This document shows, piece by piece, positions 7,010 through 7,093 of a stretch of 7,093 nt of DNA. The number at the start of each line of letters is the position of its first letter. The stretch's first letter is position 1. A model generated the notes under the pieces. The model saw nothing but the letters and a program-made list of their open reading frames with translations, was not told the origin of the DNA and searched no databases. This stretch comes from Phenylobacterium sp. (GTDB lineage Bacteria; Pseudomonadota; Alphaproteobacteria; Caulobacterales; Caulobacteraceae). A program made the position numbers and the translations under genes. The stretch spans positions 1 to 7,093 of the forward strand of contig JAHUZY010000450.1 in the NCBI GenBank assembly GCA_019264505.1, written 5' to 3'.

Positions 7010-7093
7010 GTCGCCGGCAGTCTGCCAGGCGGCCGCCGTCCCCAGCCTGGTTCTGGGCTTCGCCGTGCCGCGGCCCCGTTCTAAATATCGGAA
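7010..7093. other. Short 3' edge without a recognisable gene
   Basis: These 84 bases hold no open frame that can be supported. A 6-bp inverted repeat, CCAGGC (7025-7030) and GCCTGG (7045-7050) with a 14-base loop, and an overlapping CCCAG/CTGGG pair (7041-7057) are visible but have no T-tract. They may be chance in GC-rich sequence or part of a structure for a gene beyond the edge. Confidence 0.5.

Overview
The window is high-GC bacterial DNA. Codons strongly prefer G or C in the third position, two of the three genes use GTG starts, and one gene is a large TonB-dependent receptor. This combination fits an alphaproteobacterium, probably Caulobacterales (Caulobacter or Phenylobacterium type). 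The taxon is an inference from style and protein flavour, not from a marker gene.

Layout: (1) Positions 3-2822, + strand, hold the 3' part of a fused HyuA-HyuB protein that reads as an ATP-dependent 5-oxoprolinase of the single-chain (OPLAH) type. Its N-terminus lies before the window. (2) Positions 2849-3487, + strand, hold a small, probably exported protein of unknown function. It starts 26 bases after the oxoprolinase stop, so the two are probably co-transcribed, and a rho-independent terminator at 3539-3561 closes the unit. (3) Positions 3562-3933 are a gene-free region of 372 bases whose second half is clearly AT-richer than the rest. It carries a perfect TTGACA hexamer inside a small inverted repeat and a 10-bp interrupted hairpin just before the next ribosome binding site. 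(4) Positions 3934-6954, + strand, encode a complete 1006-residue TonB-dependent outer-membrane receptor with signal peptide, TonB box, plug and barrel. (5) Positions 6964-7009 hold a small hairpin followed by a strong terminator. (6) The last 84 bases show no gene.

The oxoprolinase would turn 5-oxoproline (pyroglutamate) into glutamate in the cytoplasm. The receptor would import an unidentified ligand across the outer membrane. They lie in the same direction but are separated by a terminator and a long leader, so a shared pathway is only a possibility. I see no mobile element, CRISPR array, tRNA, rRNA or obvious new multi-gene system. The points most worth a second look are the receptor leader hairpin, the receptor's five closely spaced cysteine pairs, and the unknown exported protein.
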